NCBI GenBank assembly: GCA_902651635.1
Contig: CACRSC010000013.1
Coordinates: forward strand, 710,790-774,789
Source of the DNA: Mastigamoeba balamuthi
Lineage: Eukaryota > Evosea > Mastigamoebida > Mastigamoebidae
Direction: 5' to 3'
Length of the DNA: 64,000 nucleotides
Shown: piece by piece, positions 20,098 to 32,541 of the stretch
Layout: each line of letters begins with the position of its first letter
How positions within the stretch are numbered: the stretch's first letter is position 1
Translations under genes and position numbers: made by a program
Notes under the pieces: generated by a model
The model's input: the letters and a program-made list of their open reading frames with translations, nothing else
Databases searched by the model: none
Told to the model about the DNA's origin: nothing

Positions 20098-22079
20098 ATG
20101 GAGCAGCACGCGCACGCCCACACTGAGCCCTCGGCCACCTCGGACTGCGCCTGCACGTCGTCGAGGGCGCCGGCCAAGTTCAAGGCCGCGCCGCGCACCG
20201 ACGCCGTGGCCTCGCCCAACGCCGTCGTCGACATGGTCCGCGAGGTCCACGAGCGCATCGTCCAGCTCTTCTTCGAGTACGCAGGGCGGAGGAGGAGGAG
20301 GGCTGATTTGACTTTTTCTCACCTAATTTCCTCGCCAGCCAACGCCTTCCTTCTGCACCTTTGACCCTTTCTTCTTTGCTTTCTTCCGCGCTTCCTGGCA
20401 TTTCGCCCGGAATTTGTAAATTCTAAAAATAATTCAGTCCCGAATTGAATTCTATTCCTTACCTTTAATTCTCAGTTGATGGGTTCTAAGGGGAATCTGG
20501 CTCTGACACGGCCCCTGCCCCTGCCCCTGCCCCTGCCCTCGCTCGCAGCGGGACGCTGCTGGAGAAGATCGACTACATCCCCATCGAGATGCGGCCCAAG
20601 ACGTCTGCGGCGTACAGGTGCTGCCTGTACAAGGACCGCGCGATGATCCGCTACCAGGTCATGGCGGCCCTGGGCCTCCGCGTCGAGCGCGAGGACGACG
20701 AGTGCCGCCCGCTCTCGTCCTACGCCCGCGAGGCCCTCGGGCGCCCGCGCGAGGCCTGCGCTGCGCCGATCATGACGGTCCTCGAGGAGGCCTGCAACAG
20801 GTGCGCGCGCCAGCAGTACTACGTGACCGACGCCTGCCAGGGCTGCCTCGCGCGGCCCTGCGCCACCGGCTGCCCCAAGAAGGCCATCGCCCACGTCGGC
20901 GGCCGCGCCGTCATCGACGCCGCGTCGTGCATCAAGTGCGGCAAGTGCATGCAGGCGTGCCCGTACCACGCCATCGTCAACGTGCCCATCCCCTGCGTCG
21001 AGGTCTGCCCCGTCGGCGCCATCACGGCGCTGCCCGACGGCGGCAAGCAGTTTGACTGGGCCAAGTGCATCAACTGCGGCAAGTGCCAGAAGGCCTGCCC
21101 CTTCGGCGCCGTCATGACCCGCTCGTTCATGCTCGACGTCATGCGCGCGATGCGCGACAGCAGGAGCGCCGGCAGCAAGGTCGTGGCGATGGTCGCGCCA
21201 GCCGTCGCGGGCCACATGGGCAACGCGCCCATCTGGTCGATCTGCGAGGCGCTCAAGCGCGCGGGCTTTGACGAGGCGCTCGAGGTCTCGATCGGCGCCG
21301 ACACGACGACCGAGAACGAGGCGCACGAGTTTGAGGAGAGGTTCGGCGAGGGCGCGCCCAAGGGCAAGTTCTCGTTCATGACGACGTCGTGCTGCCCGGC
21401 CTACGTCGCGTGCGTCCGCAAGCACGTGCCCGAGATCGAGGACGCCGTCAGCCACACGCGCTCGCCCATGCACTACACGGCCAAGCTCGCCAAGGAGCGC
21501 TGGCCCGGCTGCACGACCGTCTTTGTGGGCCCGTGCACGGCCAAGCTGCACGAGGCCTCGATCGACGAGTACACCGACTTCGCCATCACCGTCGTCGAGG
21601 CCCTCAGCCTCCTCCGCGGGCGCAAGGTCAACCTCGAGGCCGCCGTCGCGCCGCCCGCGGACTACGAGGCCGGCTCGTACGAGGCCCGCGCGTTCCCGGT
21701 CATCGCGGGCGTCGCGGCCGCGGTCACGGCGATCACGACGGCCAAGGTGGTGCCGGTGGTGATCGACGGGCTCAACGCGCAGGCGGTCAAGAGACTGAAG
21801 TCGTTCGCCAAGACTGCTCCGCCCGGCAACCTGGTCGAGGTAATGGCCTGCGAGGGCGGATGCATTGCTGGGCAGGGCTGCGTCGTTCCGGCCAACGTCG
21901 CAGCTGCCCGCGTCAAGGCGCTGCTGGGTAAGTCCAAGCACCACCCGATGGCTGCCGCGGCGCAGCCCAAGGCAGAGACAGAGATGGCCAAGGCCGCCGC
22001 CAAGGCCCCCGAGGCGGCCAAGGCATCCCACGTCAGCCCCATGGAGCTCATGAAGGCACCGGAGATCAGCACAAAGTAG
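20098..22079 (+). CDS. hydA: [FeFe] hydrogenase, monomeric, ferredoxin-type N-terminal clusters
   Basis: Two exons (20098-20276, 20549-22079) give 569 residues. It carries Cys-rich Fe-S motifs (CNRCARQQYYVTDACQGCLARPC; CIKCGKCMQACPYHAI; CINCGKCQKACPFGAVM) and the three H-cluster signatures: L1 TSCCPAY, L2 GPCTAKLHEA, L3 EVMACEGGCIAGQG. The reaction is reversible reduction of protons to H2 with reduced ferredoxin, disposing of reductant in anaerobes. The N-terminus (MEQHAHAHTEPSATSDCACTS) is acidic/His-rich with no obvious mitochondrial-type presequence, so a cytosolic site is inferred. L1 has Tyr where TSCCPxW is common; with the N-terminal Cys pattern this recalls group-B enzymes. The C-terminus is a Lys/Ala-rich extension. 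The 272-base intron contains a (CCCCTG)n tract. Confidence 0.95.
20511..20542 (+). repeat. (CCCCTG)n short tandem repeat in the hydrogenase intron
   Basis: About four CCCCTG units sit in the polypyrimidine region just before the acceptor at 20547-20548. A similar tract sits in a CLC intron at 35187-35215. Confidence 0.8.
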
Positions 22080-22803
22080 ACACAAAGCGCAGCACCCACA
22101 GCTTTGTAGCCTTTGGACCACGTTCACACACCCGCCACTCTGCCGGCGCAAACATACAGTTGTTCAGTCTGGTGCCACCAGTGCTCTGTATCTTCGGCTA
22201 TCCTCTCTGGGAAGCACATTTCTGTGCCAATTGACTTGTATTCTGGGAGAGAGTACATTGACCTGTGCTCTCGGGGGATGAGCAATCAAATACCTAAGCG
22301 CCACCACAGACGCTCTCTCCATGGGTAGTGGGGGCGGTGGATTACGGGTTCCACGCCCTTCATATTTTAATCGGCGTTGAGCCCGCCGCTGCCACATTGA
22401 GCATTTGGGGAATTTCCGGTCTAAGGGATTTAGCCGGGCGAAAAAGTGCAAAGTACTCTACCAAAAGGGTCTTGTGGGCGACAATTAGCCTCTGCTCCCT
22501 TCTGCGGGGCACAAGGCCGTCGGTGATCCTTAGCTCTGGCGTGTTGGAGCTGGCCGGCAGGAGGAACACAATGTCAGAGAGGCAGAATCGGACGGAGTAA
22601 AAGCACACTAGGAAAGGGGCATGCCCTGTCCTGGAAACGCTTCTTGACGAGAATGTTACACACACCTGACCGAGAAATACCGCGATGGGGGATTCGAGGT
22701 TCGTGGTTGCTCTGATTGACAAACATACCCCGTAGGCATTCACCGCAATCTCTCCCGCATTGGGGTCATTCCTTCATTTTTTCTGCTAGAAAGAACCTGT
22801 CAA
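22080..22803. other. intergenic, no gene seen
   Basis: About 720 bases with lower GC than the flanking genes. No conserved protein, tRNA or repeat recognised. Confidence 0.4.
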
Positions 22804-23832
22804 ATGGATCGCGGCTCTCACTCCGCACCCCTCTTCGTCCTCGCCTCCGACCGCATCCTGCGCACCCGCCGCTTCCAGGCACGCACTCCCCCCTCCACTG
22901 GCGTGGTGCGGGCCAGCGCTGACCGCGGAGCTCGCCCCCCTCCTCTGCCCCGCAGGTTGTCATCACCGTGGGCTCCGAGTGGATGCGGGAACACGGCGTC
23001 TCCTGCGAGAACGTATGGACAGCGGGCTACAACGCCAAGCTCTTCCTCGCCAGCGGTGGGCCGCAAGGTAAGGGCCGCCCCCCTCCCCAATCACGGAGCG
23101 GGCCTCACGTCCCAGCCCCGTCTTCTTTCGCCCGTTCACCCTTTCGGCCCGAATGAGAGCCATTTTTGGTCTCACGCGCTCCCTTCTGTCCAGCGGGAGA
23201 GGTGCCGCCGTGCGCCAAGTGCAAGCTGGGCCAGAGGCCCAACGTCCACGTGGGGACAGTGCTCGCCACGCGGAACCAGTGCGACCACGACAACGAGGCG
23301 CTCGAGCTGCGGCAATTTGTGTTCGACAGCTGTTTCTCGTGCGTACATTTCCTCCCTGTGACGTCCGCTTCCACTGCTTATCGGTCTTTTCGCCAGGAGG
23401 TGCAACTCTTCGCGCCTCCACCTCGGTGGGCAGGTCGTCCTCGTCTCCGAGATAGTCAGCGACGACGGCGGGGTCGTGGCCACGGTGCGGACCGAGCCCT
23501 TCCACCTGGGCTCGCGCGCTGCGGCCCAGACGAGGATCAAGAAGGAGCCGCCCTCTCACGATACCTCGCCCGCCCCGGCCCCGTCGGTCTCGGCAGCCAC
23601 CGCCAACGGCCAGCTGTCCCCGGAGCCGCCCGTGCCAGACGCCTGGCCCCAGGAGGAGAAGGTCAACGAGAGCCCGCTGGTGGCGTCGTCGGGGCTCCCG
23701 GCCCCGGTGGCCTCGGTGACCCCGCTCGTCGACGACGCCTGCTGCACGTTCATGACGCAGCTCAAGGACCTGGAGAGGCAGTGCCTCGCGAGGCTCGTCA
23801 TGATCGACTGGGTGCTCAAGCAGCTGGTCTGA
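22804..23832 (+). CDS. CxxC-family protein, member 1 (unrecognised family)
   Basis: Four exons (22804-22878, 22956-23067, 23194-23338, 23397-23832) give 255 residues. Order: hydrophobic strand (PLFVLASDRI), VVITVGSEWMREHGVSCENVW, a CxxC knuckle (PPCAKCKLGQRP), FVFDSCFSRCNSSRLHLGGQVVLVSEI, and an RTEPFHLGSR motif leading to a basic stretch (AAAQTRIKKEP), then an acidic/Pro linker and a short C-terminal helix. Intron phases 0, 1 and 2 at matching positions, and the same motif order, link it to the genes at 38905 and 40304. The beta-rich pattern ending in basic residues could be an Ig-like DNA-binding fold, but I cannot assign a family. Intron 1 is best read as GC-AG, by homology to the paralogues. 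Confidence 0.7.
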
Positions 23833-24151
23833 GGAGGGGCCGCTGCGTGTTGACATGTATGTGTAGCGTTTTCCGAGTCTCTACTATACCAATTCCTGCC
23901 CTATACAAACCAAGTAAAATGGTCCGTTTGTTCCATTGCTCGTCGCGCTGAGGAATATCCCGGCTTTTCTACGAAGAGAGCTCCTGGGTCCGCACTTCGG
24001 CCGCCCCCTTATATAGCTGAACCTCCATCCCCGAGCTTGGAAAAACGCGCTGGGGCTCGGACTGGATTGGACTCCGATATGCTTGGGTCCAAAAATAGCA
24101 TCCGCAGCAGACCGCTACCAGTAAAGCACCACTAGGGCCCCGCAGGCAGCC
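23833..24151. other. promoter flank of the Rab-like gene
   Basis: About 320 bases containing ATATAGC near 24011 and no coding signal. Confidence 0.35.
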
Positions 24152-25532
<1,381 letters not shown>

Positions 25533-25608
25533 GGGGCGGCAGCATCTGCAATTGCCTTCTGTACAGACTGTGCGCACACGCAAGCAAATGCACAAGAAGC
25601 CTCATGTG

Positions 25609-28279
25609 TCAGCCGAGCACGTGCTTGTCCACAAAGAGCGCGTAGCTCTGCACGCGGACCTCGGACTCGACGTCGAAGACAACCACCTCGTTGCCGCCGC
25701 GCCTGAGGAACGGCGCGGGCACGTAGAGCGTCGCCTGCGGCCCCTTGGACGGCCAGAACCTCCCCAGGCACCTCCCGTTGACGTAGGCGAGGCCCTTGTT
25801 CCACCCCCTCGTGTCCAGGAACGTGTCGGTCGGCTCCCCGTCGATCACTGTCGCGTGGCGTTAGAGTACGCGTGTGCGCAAGACGCTGGGCTGGGAGGGC
25901 GCCTACCAAAGCGGCCGCGGTGGAAGGCTGGGGTGCTCGGGCCCGGAGTGGTCTGCGAGAACGCGAGGGCGCTCGGGAGGCTCGTGAGGGGCAGGGCCCA
26001 CTGCGTCCAGTTGCGCAGCGTGAGGCCCTCGCCGAGCAGCACGGGCCCCATGATGCCCTTCTCGTCCCCGATCCTCTTCCCGTAGTTGACCCGCCCGCAG
26101 TTCTCCACCAGGACGCGCAGCCTGCCCCCCGGGCCCCTCGGGAGCCGCAGCGTCCTGGACTCTCCGCTGGATGTGAGGCTGTCCACGGAGCCCGCCAGCC
26201 TGGGCTCGTCGCCCACCCACACTGTCGCTCTGTCGTGCACGCCCGCGATGGTCAGCCTCTCGGTCTCCTGGCCGATCGCCGGAACCGTCGTCTCGTACAA
26301 CACAAACCCGTAGCTGCAGACAAGACGTAGAGCCGGTGCGTCAGAGATGTGGGCCGGGCGTTTCCGCGGGAGAGGGCGCACTCGAGGCTGAGGTCTGTGA
26401 AAGAGAGGGGACTCGTGGAGGACACCGGGGCAGAGAACGCCCGCAGCACGGAGGCGTCGAGCAGTGAGGCCCACTCGGCCATCTTCACGGGCCCGTAGGC
26501 CGTCTTGGGCGCCGGGGCGGGCGAGGGGTCCGAGGGCACGCGGAGGTACCTGCCGAGCACCTCGCGGATCCGCAGCCACTTGGTCGTCACGTCGCCCGCC
26601 TCGCCGACGGGGCTGTCGTAGTCGTAGCTCGTCACCGTCGGCTGCAGCGCCCCCGTCCTGGCGTCGCTGTTGGCCCCGTTCATCAGCCCGAAGTTCGTGC
26701 CGCCCACATACATGTATCTGCGAGGGCTCGTTGCTGAGCCCAACTGGCCAGTGCGGGGGGTGGCGGCGGGCAGGCTCACATGTTGACAGAGGCGCCGGCG
26801 GCGAGGATCTGGTCGAGGACAGCGCAGATGGCGTCGTCCTTGGCCGTGTGGTGCCGCTCGCCCCAGTGGTCGAACCAGCCGTCCCAGAACTCGGCGACGA
26901 ACAGGGGCCCGTGCTTCTGCGCGTCCCTGAGGTGCTCGAACGCCATCGTGGCGTTGCCGCCCAGGCCGAAGTTGACCGCGCGGAGCACCTGCCCGCGGCC
27001 AGCGCCGTTGGCGAGCTGCCGGGGCCAGTAGCCGTTGGAGTTGAACAGCACGCAGTCGATGCCCGAGCGGCGCAGCGTCGACTCGAGGGCGTCGAGGTAG
27101 TCGAGGTCGTCCGAGTAGCTGCCGTACTCGTTCTCGACCTGCACGGCGACCACGGGGCCCCCGCGCGAGTAGAGCCGCGGCACGAGCATCGCGGCCAGGT
27201 GCTTGAGGAACTCCTGCGCGGGCACGAGGAACCGCGGGTCGCTCGAGCGCAGCACGACGCCCCTGTCCCTCAGGATCCACGCAGGCAGGCCCCCAAACTC
27301 CCACTCTGCAGCCCCCAGTGGCCCCGCTGAGCGCACAGGCAGGAGAGGACAGGGACAGAGCACCGAGGGCAGGGTGGCAGCGACTCTGGGGGGACGGGGG
27401 AGAAGGGGGCGGACCGGCACAGATGTAGGGGGGAGGGCGGACGATGACAAGGAGGCCCTCGCGCTCGGCGAGGTCGATGAAGTGCAGCAGGTCGAGGTCG
27501 CCCTCGAACACCAGCTTGCCCCTGGCAGGCTCGTGCAGGTTCCACGGCACGTCTAGCACGAAGGGGGGCAGCGAGCGCAGAGGCCGCACTGTCAGCGCCG
27601 GCCCATACGACCCGATTGACTTTGCAATTCCCAATTCAACTGAATTCCCAACACCAAAGAAAAGAGGCTGAGCCGGCAGCCCCTGCTCTGCAGGGGGGAT
27701 GATGGGGCCCATCCTCCGTCCCATGCAGGCAGCCTTGCCGGGAGCACCGAGCGCGCCGCAGGTGAAGCACTAAGAGTCCGGGTGACCTCCGCAGTGTTGT
27801 AAGGCAGACACTCGATTAAATTCCTGCCGAGTGGGCCAAGCCCTGCCAGCCAGCCCCTCTTGGCCCTCCCAGCGCCGGGGGAGTGGGACGGCAGCGCACA
27901 GGTCTCGACGGTGTTGAGGCCGCCGAGGCGCATCTTGCGGAGCCTGTCGGCCCAGAGCTCGCGGGGCGTGCGGAAGTAGTGGAATGCCCCGCTGACCACC
28001 CTGTACGGCGCCCCATCCCGCACAAACTGGTCCCCCACCACCCCGAACGTCCTCCTCGCGCGCCCAGGCACCTGCGTCCTCCCTGGCGTCGCCGCGTTTG
28101 GAGGGGGATCAGATTCGGCCGGATTCGACGTGAAACGCGGGCAGAGACGCGGAAGGGCACGGACCCCGGGTGGACGAGGGTGCGGACGTGGCGGGCAGGT
28201 TCGCGAAGAGCACCAAGCTAGCCACGAGCAGGGCGCCGCAGAGGAGGAGCTGCCGCTTGGTCGGAAACGAGCGCGACAT
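25609..28279 (-). CDS. GH35 beta-galactosidase with N-terminal signal/anchor
   Basis: Supported exons are 25847-25609, 26313-25907, 26717-26382, 27305-26780, 27552-27415, one ending at 27900, and a first exon from 28279. The N-terminus ([21 protein letters not shown]) is a signal peptide or type II anchor. Family-35 landmarks follow: [55 protein letters not shown], the acid/base in [10 protein letters not shown], the nucleophile in [15 protein letters not shown], and [15 protein letters not shown] beta-sandwich part ends with [10 protein letters not shown]...[18 protein letters not shown]. It hydrolyses terminal beta-galactosides, probably in lysosome-like compartments or outside the cell. 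The donor before EWEFGG is GTCCGC. Joins in the first two exons are uncertain. Confidence 0.92.
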
Positions 28280-28305
28280 CGAGTCGAGAGCGAGACACCG
28301 TCCAA

Positions 28306-28317
28306 TCCACGATTCTT
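28306..28317 (-). promoter_or_regulatory. 12-base element shared with the RBR ligase 5' flank
   Basis: Minus-strand AAGAATCGTGGA lies about 27-38 bases upstream of the beta-galactosidase ATG and is identical to 3846-3857. Confidence 0.3.
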
Positions 28318-28439
28318 ATGACGTGAGGATTTCTCGGAGATTTTGGCTTGGGCCATACCACTCTATTTCAACGAAAACTGAACTAACAGAATTCTGTTTT
28401 GCGCCTTGGTGGTGGCAAACAGAGCAGTGTCGTGGTGAA

Positions 28440-30735
28440 GAAGGTGTTTGGTACACAGGTGGGAGGTGGGGAGCACGAGCAGCAGCACAGTGAGAGATGT
28501 AGCATGTGAATGGTGATGCTGACAGTGTGAAGCAGGGAACAGGGAGAAGAGAACTTAATCAAGGGTATGAATACAACAAAAGATTGTTATTATGGCCCGC
28601 AGTCTTGACAGCAGCCCCATCCCAAGAGTGCTGTCCCCAAATGCACACATTGTGTATTCTGTATTGCTGAACATTGTTTCCAGCTATTATTATGAATGAA
28701 TCAAATTAATTTATCCTTCCACTATCAGTGATTCTCATCCTGGAATACAGGTTCCAGAACATTGTTCCTCCTATATACTTCAGGAAGTCTGCTTTGGTAT
28801 TATCTTACAAAAGTAAATATGCTCCCTCACACAATCTGGACTGATTAAAGTGATATCATTTAGGTGTTCTTTAAAAGGTCAGTAATCAGTTCACATTGCA
28901 TAAGGAAGAAGTTATCAGTGTTATTCAATCATATTTATGTGAGTGATTTCTAATACTCATATTGCAAATTTTCATCTGTAATGATCACAAAAAAGTCATA
29001 AGTCTATCTAAGAAGGCACTTACAAGTGCCAGAGATACTCTATAACTGAAGAGCTCAGAGCTCAGAGAGATATATTAAGTGAGATAAGAAAACAAAAGAA
29101 GATTCCAGTCTAATTAGCTGCATCATCACTGCCACAGTCAATAGTTAATGCCAGATATCTTCATTAAAAGTACTCAGAAATAAGAAAACATGAAGCAGAA
29201 GTGGGATCTTTATCAGGTACTCTCATCTATTATCACCAGTTCAGGATCAGAAATGAAGTATACTATCAATAGCTCTGAAGGTTCTATGGAATTCCAAAAG
29301 AGTTTTCAGAATGTGTTACTAGTTCAGGACTTTCTTTTGGTTGTCCAGACTAGTTAATGTTATGTTGACTAAAACAAAAGCACTTAATATGAACTTTTGT
29401 TTTTTTACATAAATAATCAATTTCTGGTTCATAATACTACATACTACATAATCAGAGCATTATAGAGAGTAAAAGACTCTTCTGCAAAAAGAGGATTTTT
29501 CAGAGAAATAACAATTCATCTTCATCTCCAGAGATAATCCAGCCAGATGCTCTTCATCATGCTCCATAATCCTGGTCTGCACATCTTCGGCCTGCATGAC
29601 CCTGGCATCTGCATCCTGCACTATCATGACAGTGACATAATGCACATTTCCCAGATTTGTGTTGCTTCCATCAGGACCAGGAGCAGAACCCCTGTGCAGA
29701 GTTAGTCCAATTCAAATACTCATAATAAAAGTGATGATAGAACTGTGCCTGGGGCTGGTCTGCAAGCTTGTTCAGGATATGAAATCATAAAGAGCAAGTG
29801 TGTATTATTGGCATGTACAATTGCAGTGCTGAACTGTCTTCAATGAGTCCTGTTTAAAAGGAACTTAGGAAGATCTGCACTGAAAAAGCTTCCACAGAGA
29901 GCTCAGAGTGTTGTTAAGGGCACAGCATGCATTGTCATCTACAGTGGGCAGCCTTGAGACAATGATAATTGTGTTCCTGAGATGGTTGTTGGAATTGATA
30001 TTAGTTTTCATGAGGGACAGAGATGGTGAAGGACTGAGCAAAAAAAAGAATGAAAAGCAGGTGCAGAAAGTATAACATATCATGTATGCCTGAATTTCTC
30101 AGGAACATCTTTGAGTGGAAAATGCAGAGCACAGTAAACATTATTAGTGGGGTAAAACAAGCCACAGAGTATGAAACATGAACACAATTGTCCAATGCAT
30201 CAATCCACAGAGGCTCTCTGTGCATTCCACAGAAAGCCAGGGATTCATTCAAGATACGCAGCTTGGAGATTGACCCCTGAGACCCTCTATGTGCCCTCTC
30301 TGAGTTATGTATAGCAGAGTAGCATACATCAGCATAGTATAATGAGCTACATGAACCATATAGCACCCTCTGACTTGCAGCTCCTGTTTTGCCAAAGTGG
30401 ATGTGCCACTGGACCTACTACACACTGAAGGCTGACAGTACCAGTGAATCTCAGGATTCATCATCATGTATCATGTGTTACCAGTGCTCTACTTCCTGCA
30501 TGGCACCATCAAGAAGCTGGTGTACCCTTGTACTCAAGAGCAGCTCAACCAGAACAGTAATCTAGTATTAACACACACTGCCCTCTCTTGCACATTCTAA
30601 AAAAACAATAATATCTCAGGAATTGATAGAGTATCAGGAAAGGTATTAGTAGATGAAAAGAGAGAAGCAATGATAAATTGTGAGAGCAATAGCCCAAGAA
30701 CTGCAGAAACAAAGGAATTAGCACTCTGTGAATGA
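28440..30735. other. AT-rich, CpG-depleted island without supported genes
   Basis: GC falls to roughly 35-40% while both flanks are GC-rich. Counting by eye, 28561-30720 (2160 bases) contains only three CpG dinucleotides, at about 28598, 29588 and 30257, whereas neighbouring coding lines hold up to about ten per 60 bases. TpG and CpA are common. Only short open frames are present and none is recognisable; a fragment near 30483-30555 reads like decayed coding sequence. The right edge is sharp near 30735. Old cytosine methylation, foreign DNA or an assembly join are all possible. Confidence 0.8.
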
Positions 30736-31275
30736 GCTCTGCGAAGTTCACAGGAGTGTCTTCCGACCCCCGAAGGGGCACAGTCACACAGGTGGCGGAA
30801 ATCGCACAGGCAGACCTTTTCTTGTTGAGACACCACCAAGCCACAGCCACCCTCGCCTCCAACGAGATCAGGGAGCCACCACCTGACACACATCACCCCT
30901 CCCCTCACACACACGAGTGGAGAGGCGTGGCGAGTGCCTGGGGCCCTCCCTGGGGCCCTCGCACCCGCCCCTTCCCAGCCAACACGTTCCTTTTGGGGTA
31001 AAGGCAGACGCCCTCGGGGTCTGCACTCCAGGGTTTTTATACTATTGCTCAAAAACGAGGCACAAGAACTACGTATGACATGACATGGATTACTCATATT
31101 CTTCTTTCAAAGACAAGAATCTCTAAAAGCTCTGAACTCGTCATGAAGTGCTCAAGCAGGCATAGCTTGATTCATGCATTACAAAGCAGACTTAGGGTTA
31201 TCCCTTTTAATGCAAACACCCCTTGTCATCAGTGCCCAACCATACCGTTAAGGCACCCGTCCATCCTGACAGTGA
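30736..31275. other. downstream flank of centromeric H3 gene
   Basis: A short open frame (30732-31001) begins at the island edge but has no recognisable domain. The rest is mixed-composition intergenic sequence. Confidence 0.35.
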
Positions 31276-32241
31276 TCACAGCGAGCCTCCTAGCAGGCGG
31301 CGTGCGAGGTGCATGTCCTTTGGCATCAGAGTCACCTGGTCATCAGGCCAGAGAACAGAGTGTGAGAACTCGCACCCCCCGAGTATGCTAAGCTCCGCAG
31401 CCGTACCCTCTTGCCGTGCAACGTGCAGAGGTAGGACAGCTCAAAGAGCTCCACAACGAACGCCTCAGTGGCCTCCTGCAGCGCCTGCATCGCCGTCACG
31501 CCGATCCGGCTGTGCAGACAGAGCCTGTCAGCCGATGCCGCTGGCCCACTGGAGGGGGGACAGAGAGCAGCGCACAAGTCCGCCCTGTCGGCTGAGCTCT
31601 CAGCGAGCAGCTGCCGCACCAGGCGGCTGAACGGCAACTTCCTGATCAGCGTGTCCGTGCCCCTCTGCAGCCTGTGTGTCCCCGACAACAGCGGTGCGCT
31701 TTGGTCATCCATCGCTTGCGACCTCAGAACAAAACTAAACCCTGGTACCTGCGGATCTCTCTCAGCGCGAGCTCGCCTGGCTTGAACCTGCTGCTCCGCC
31801 GCTTGTAGGGCTCGCCCGGCGGGTTCTGCGACGACACTCGCTGGGCGCGTGTCATTTGTGGGCACTTGCGGAACTCGGGGGAGAAGACACGAGAGGCACG
31901 CGGACCTGCCGCTGCCTGTGGTGCTCGCCCGAGGGCCTGCGGGGCGGCGACGGCGGGCGCTGCACGACGGGGCTCGGGGGCGACAGCGGGGCAGCCTCGT
32001 TGCTGCGCAGCGGGGAGCGCGGGGGCGAAGGCAGGGGCGACGGCGGAGACGGCGGAGACGCTGGCGGATGGGCGCTGCTGGGGTGCTCCGGTGCGTCGGG
32101 GGCGCCGGGGGGGGCCGGGGGGGCCTCCACGACGGAGCCGCTGTTGGTGGTGGCGAGTCCGAAGAGGCGCATGATGCCCTCTGTGTCGGCGACGCGGCTG
32201 TGGAACTGCGTCCGCATCGCCACCTGCTTCGCTCTCGGCAT
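31276..32241 (-). CDS. cenH3: centromeric histone H3 variant (CENP-A/cenH3-like)
   Basis: Five exons (32241-31906, 31840-31749, 31671-31576, 31509-31407, 31335-31276) sum to 687 bases, 228 residues. The histone fold is clear: FKPGELALREIRR, LIRKLPFSRLVRQLL (alpha-N/alpha-1), AMQALQEATEAFVVELFELSYLCTLHGKR (alpha-2), VTLMPKDMHLARRLL (alpha-3). It is a variant rather than canonical H3. Loop 1 (ESSADRADFRIGV) is about three residues longer than in H3, as in CENP-A. The tail of ~120 residues is Pro/Ser-rich, lacks the ARTKQTARKS start, and diverges completely. The expected role is to mark centromeric nucleosomes for kinetochore assembly. Intron 1 has donor GTCCGC. Confidence 0.92.
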
Positions 32242-32541
32242 TGCGGTGGGTGAAGGCGAAGATATTGTGTTGTGGTAGTGGAAGAATCTCTGCTAAGCTT
32301 TTGCCAGAAGCGAAATCAGATGGTTGGATGTATGGCAGCTTTGGCGTATGTGGGCAAACACGCTCAGTATCTCCCAGTTGTCCTGCTGCAGGCGCGAGAT
32401 GTCGCCTTCGTGTGCCAGGCACTGGCAACGTGCAAACTCTATGGCCGGCCATAGCTATGGACAATTACTTCAGACATCCCGAGCAAAAAACAGTTGAACT
32501 GCATTTGCCTGTGCGGCAGCTCTTGTATTTCCCCGCGGTCG
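32242..32541. other. promoter flank of cenH3 and 3' flank of isomerase gene
   Basis: 300 bases, no gene seen. Confidence 0.35.

Noticed and set aside
28440-30735. AT-rich island as mitochondrial DNA, a virus or a transposon with genes
   Set aside because: No recognisable protein, RNA gene, terminal repeat or long frame was found; only composition is unusual.
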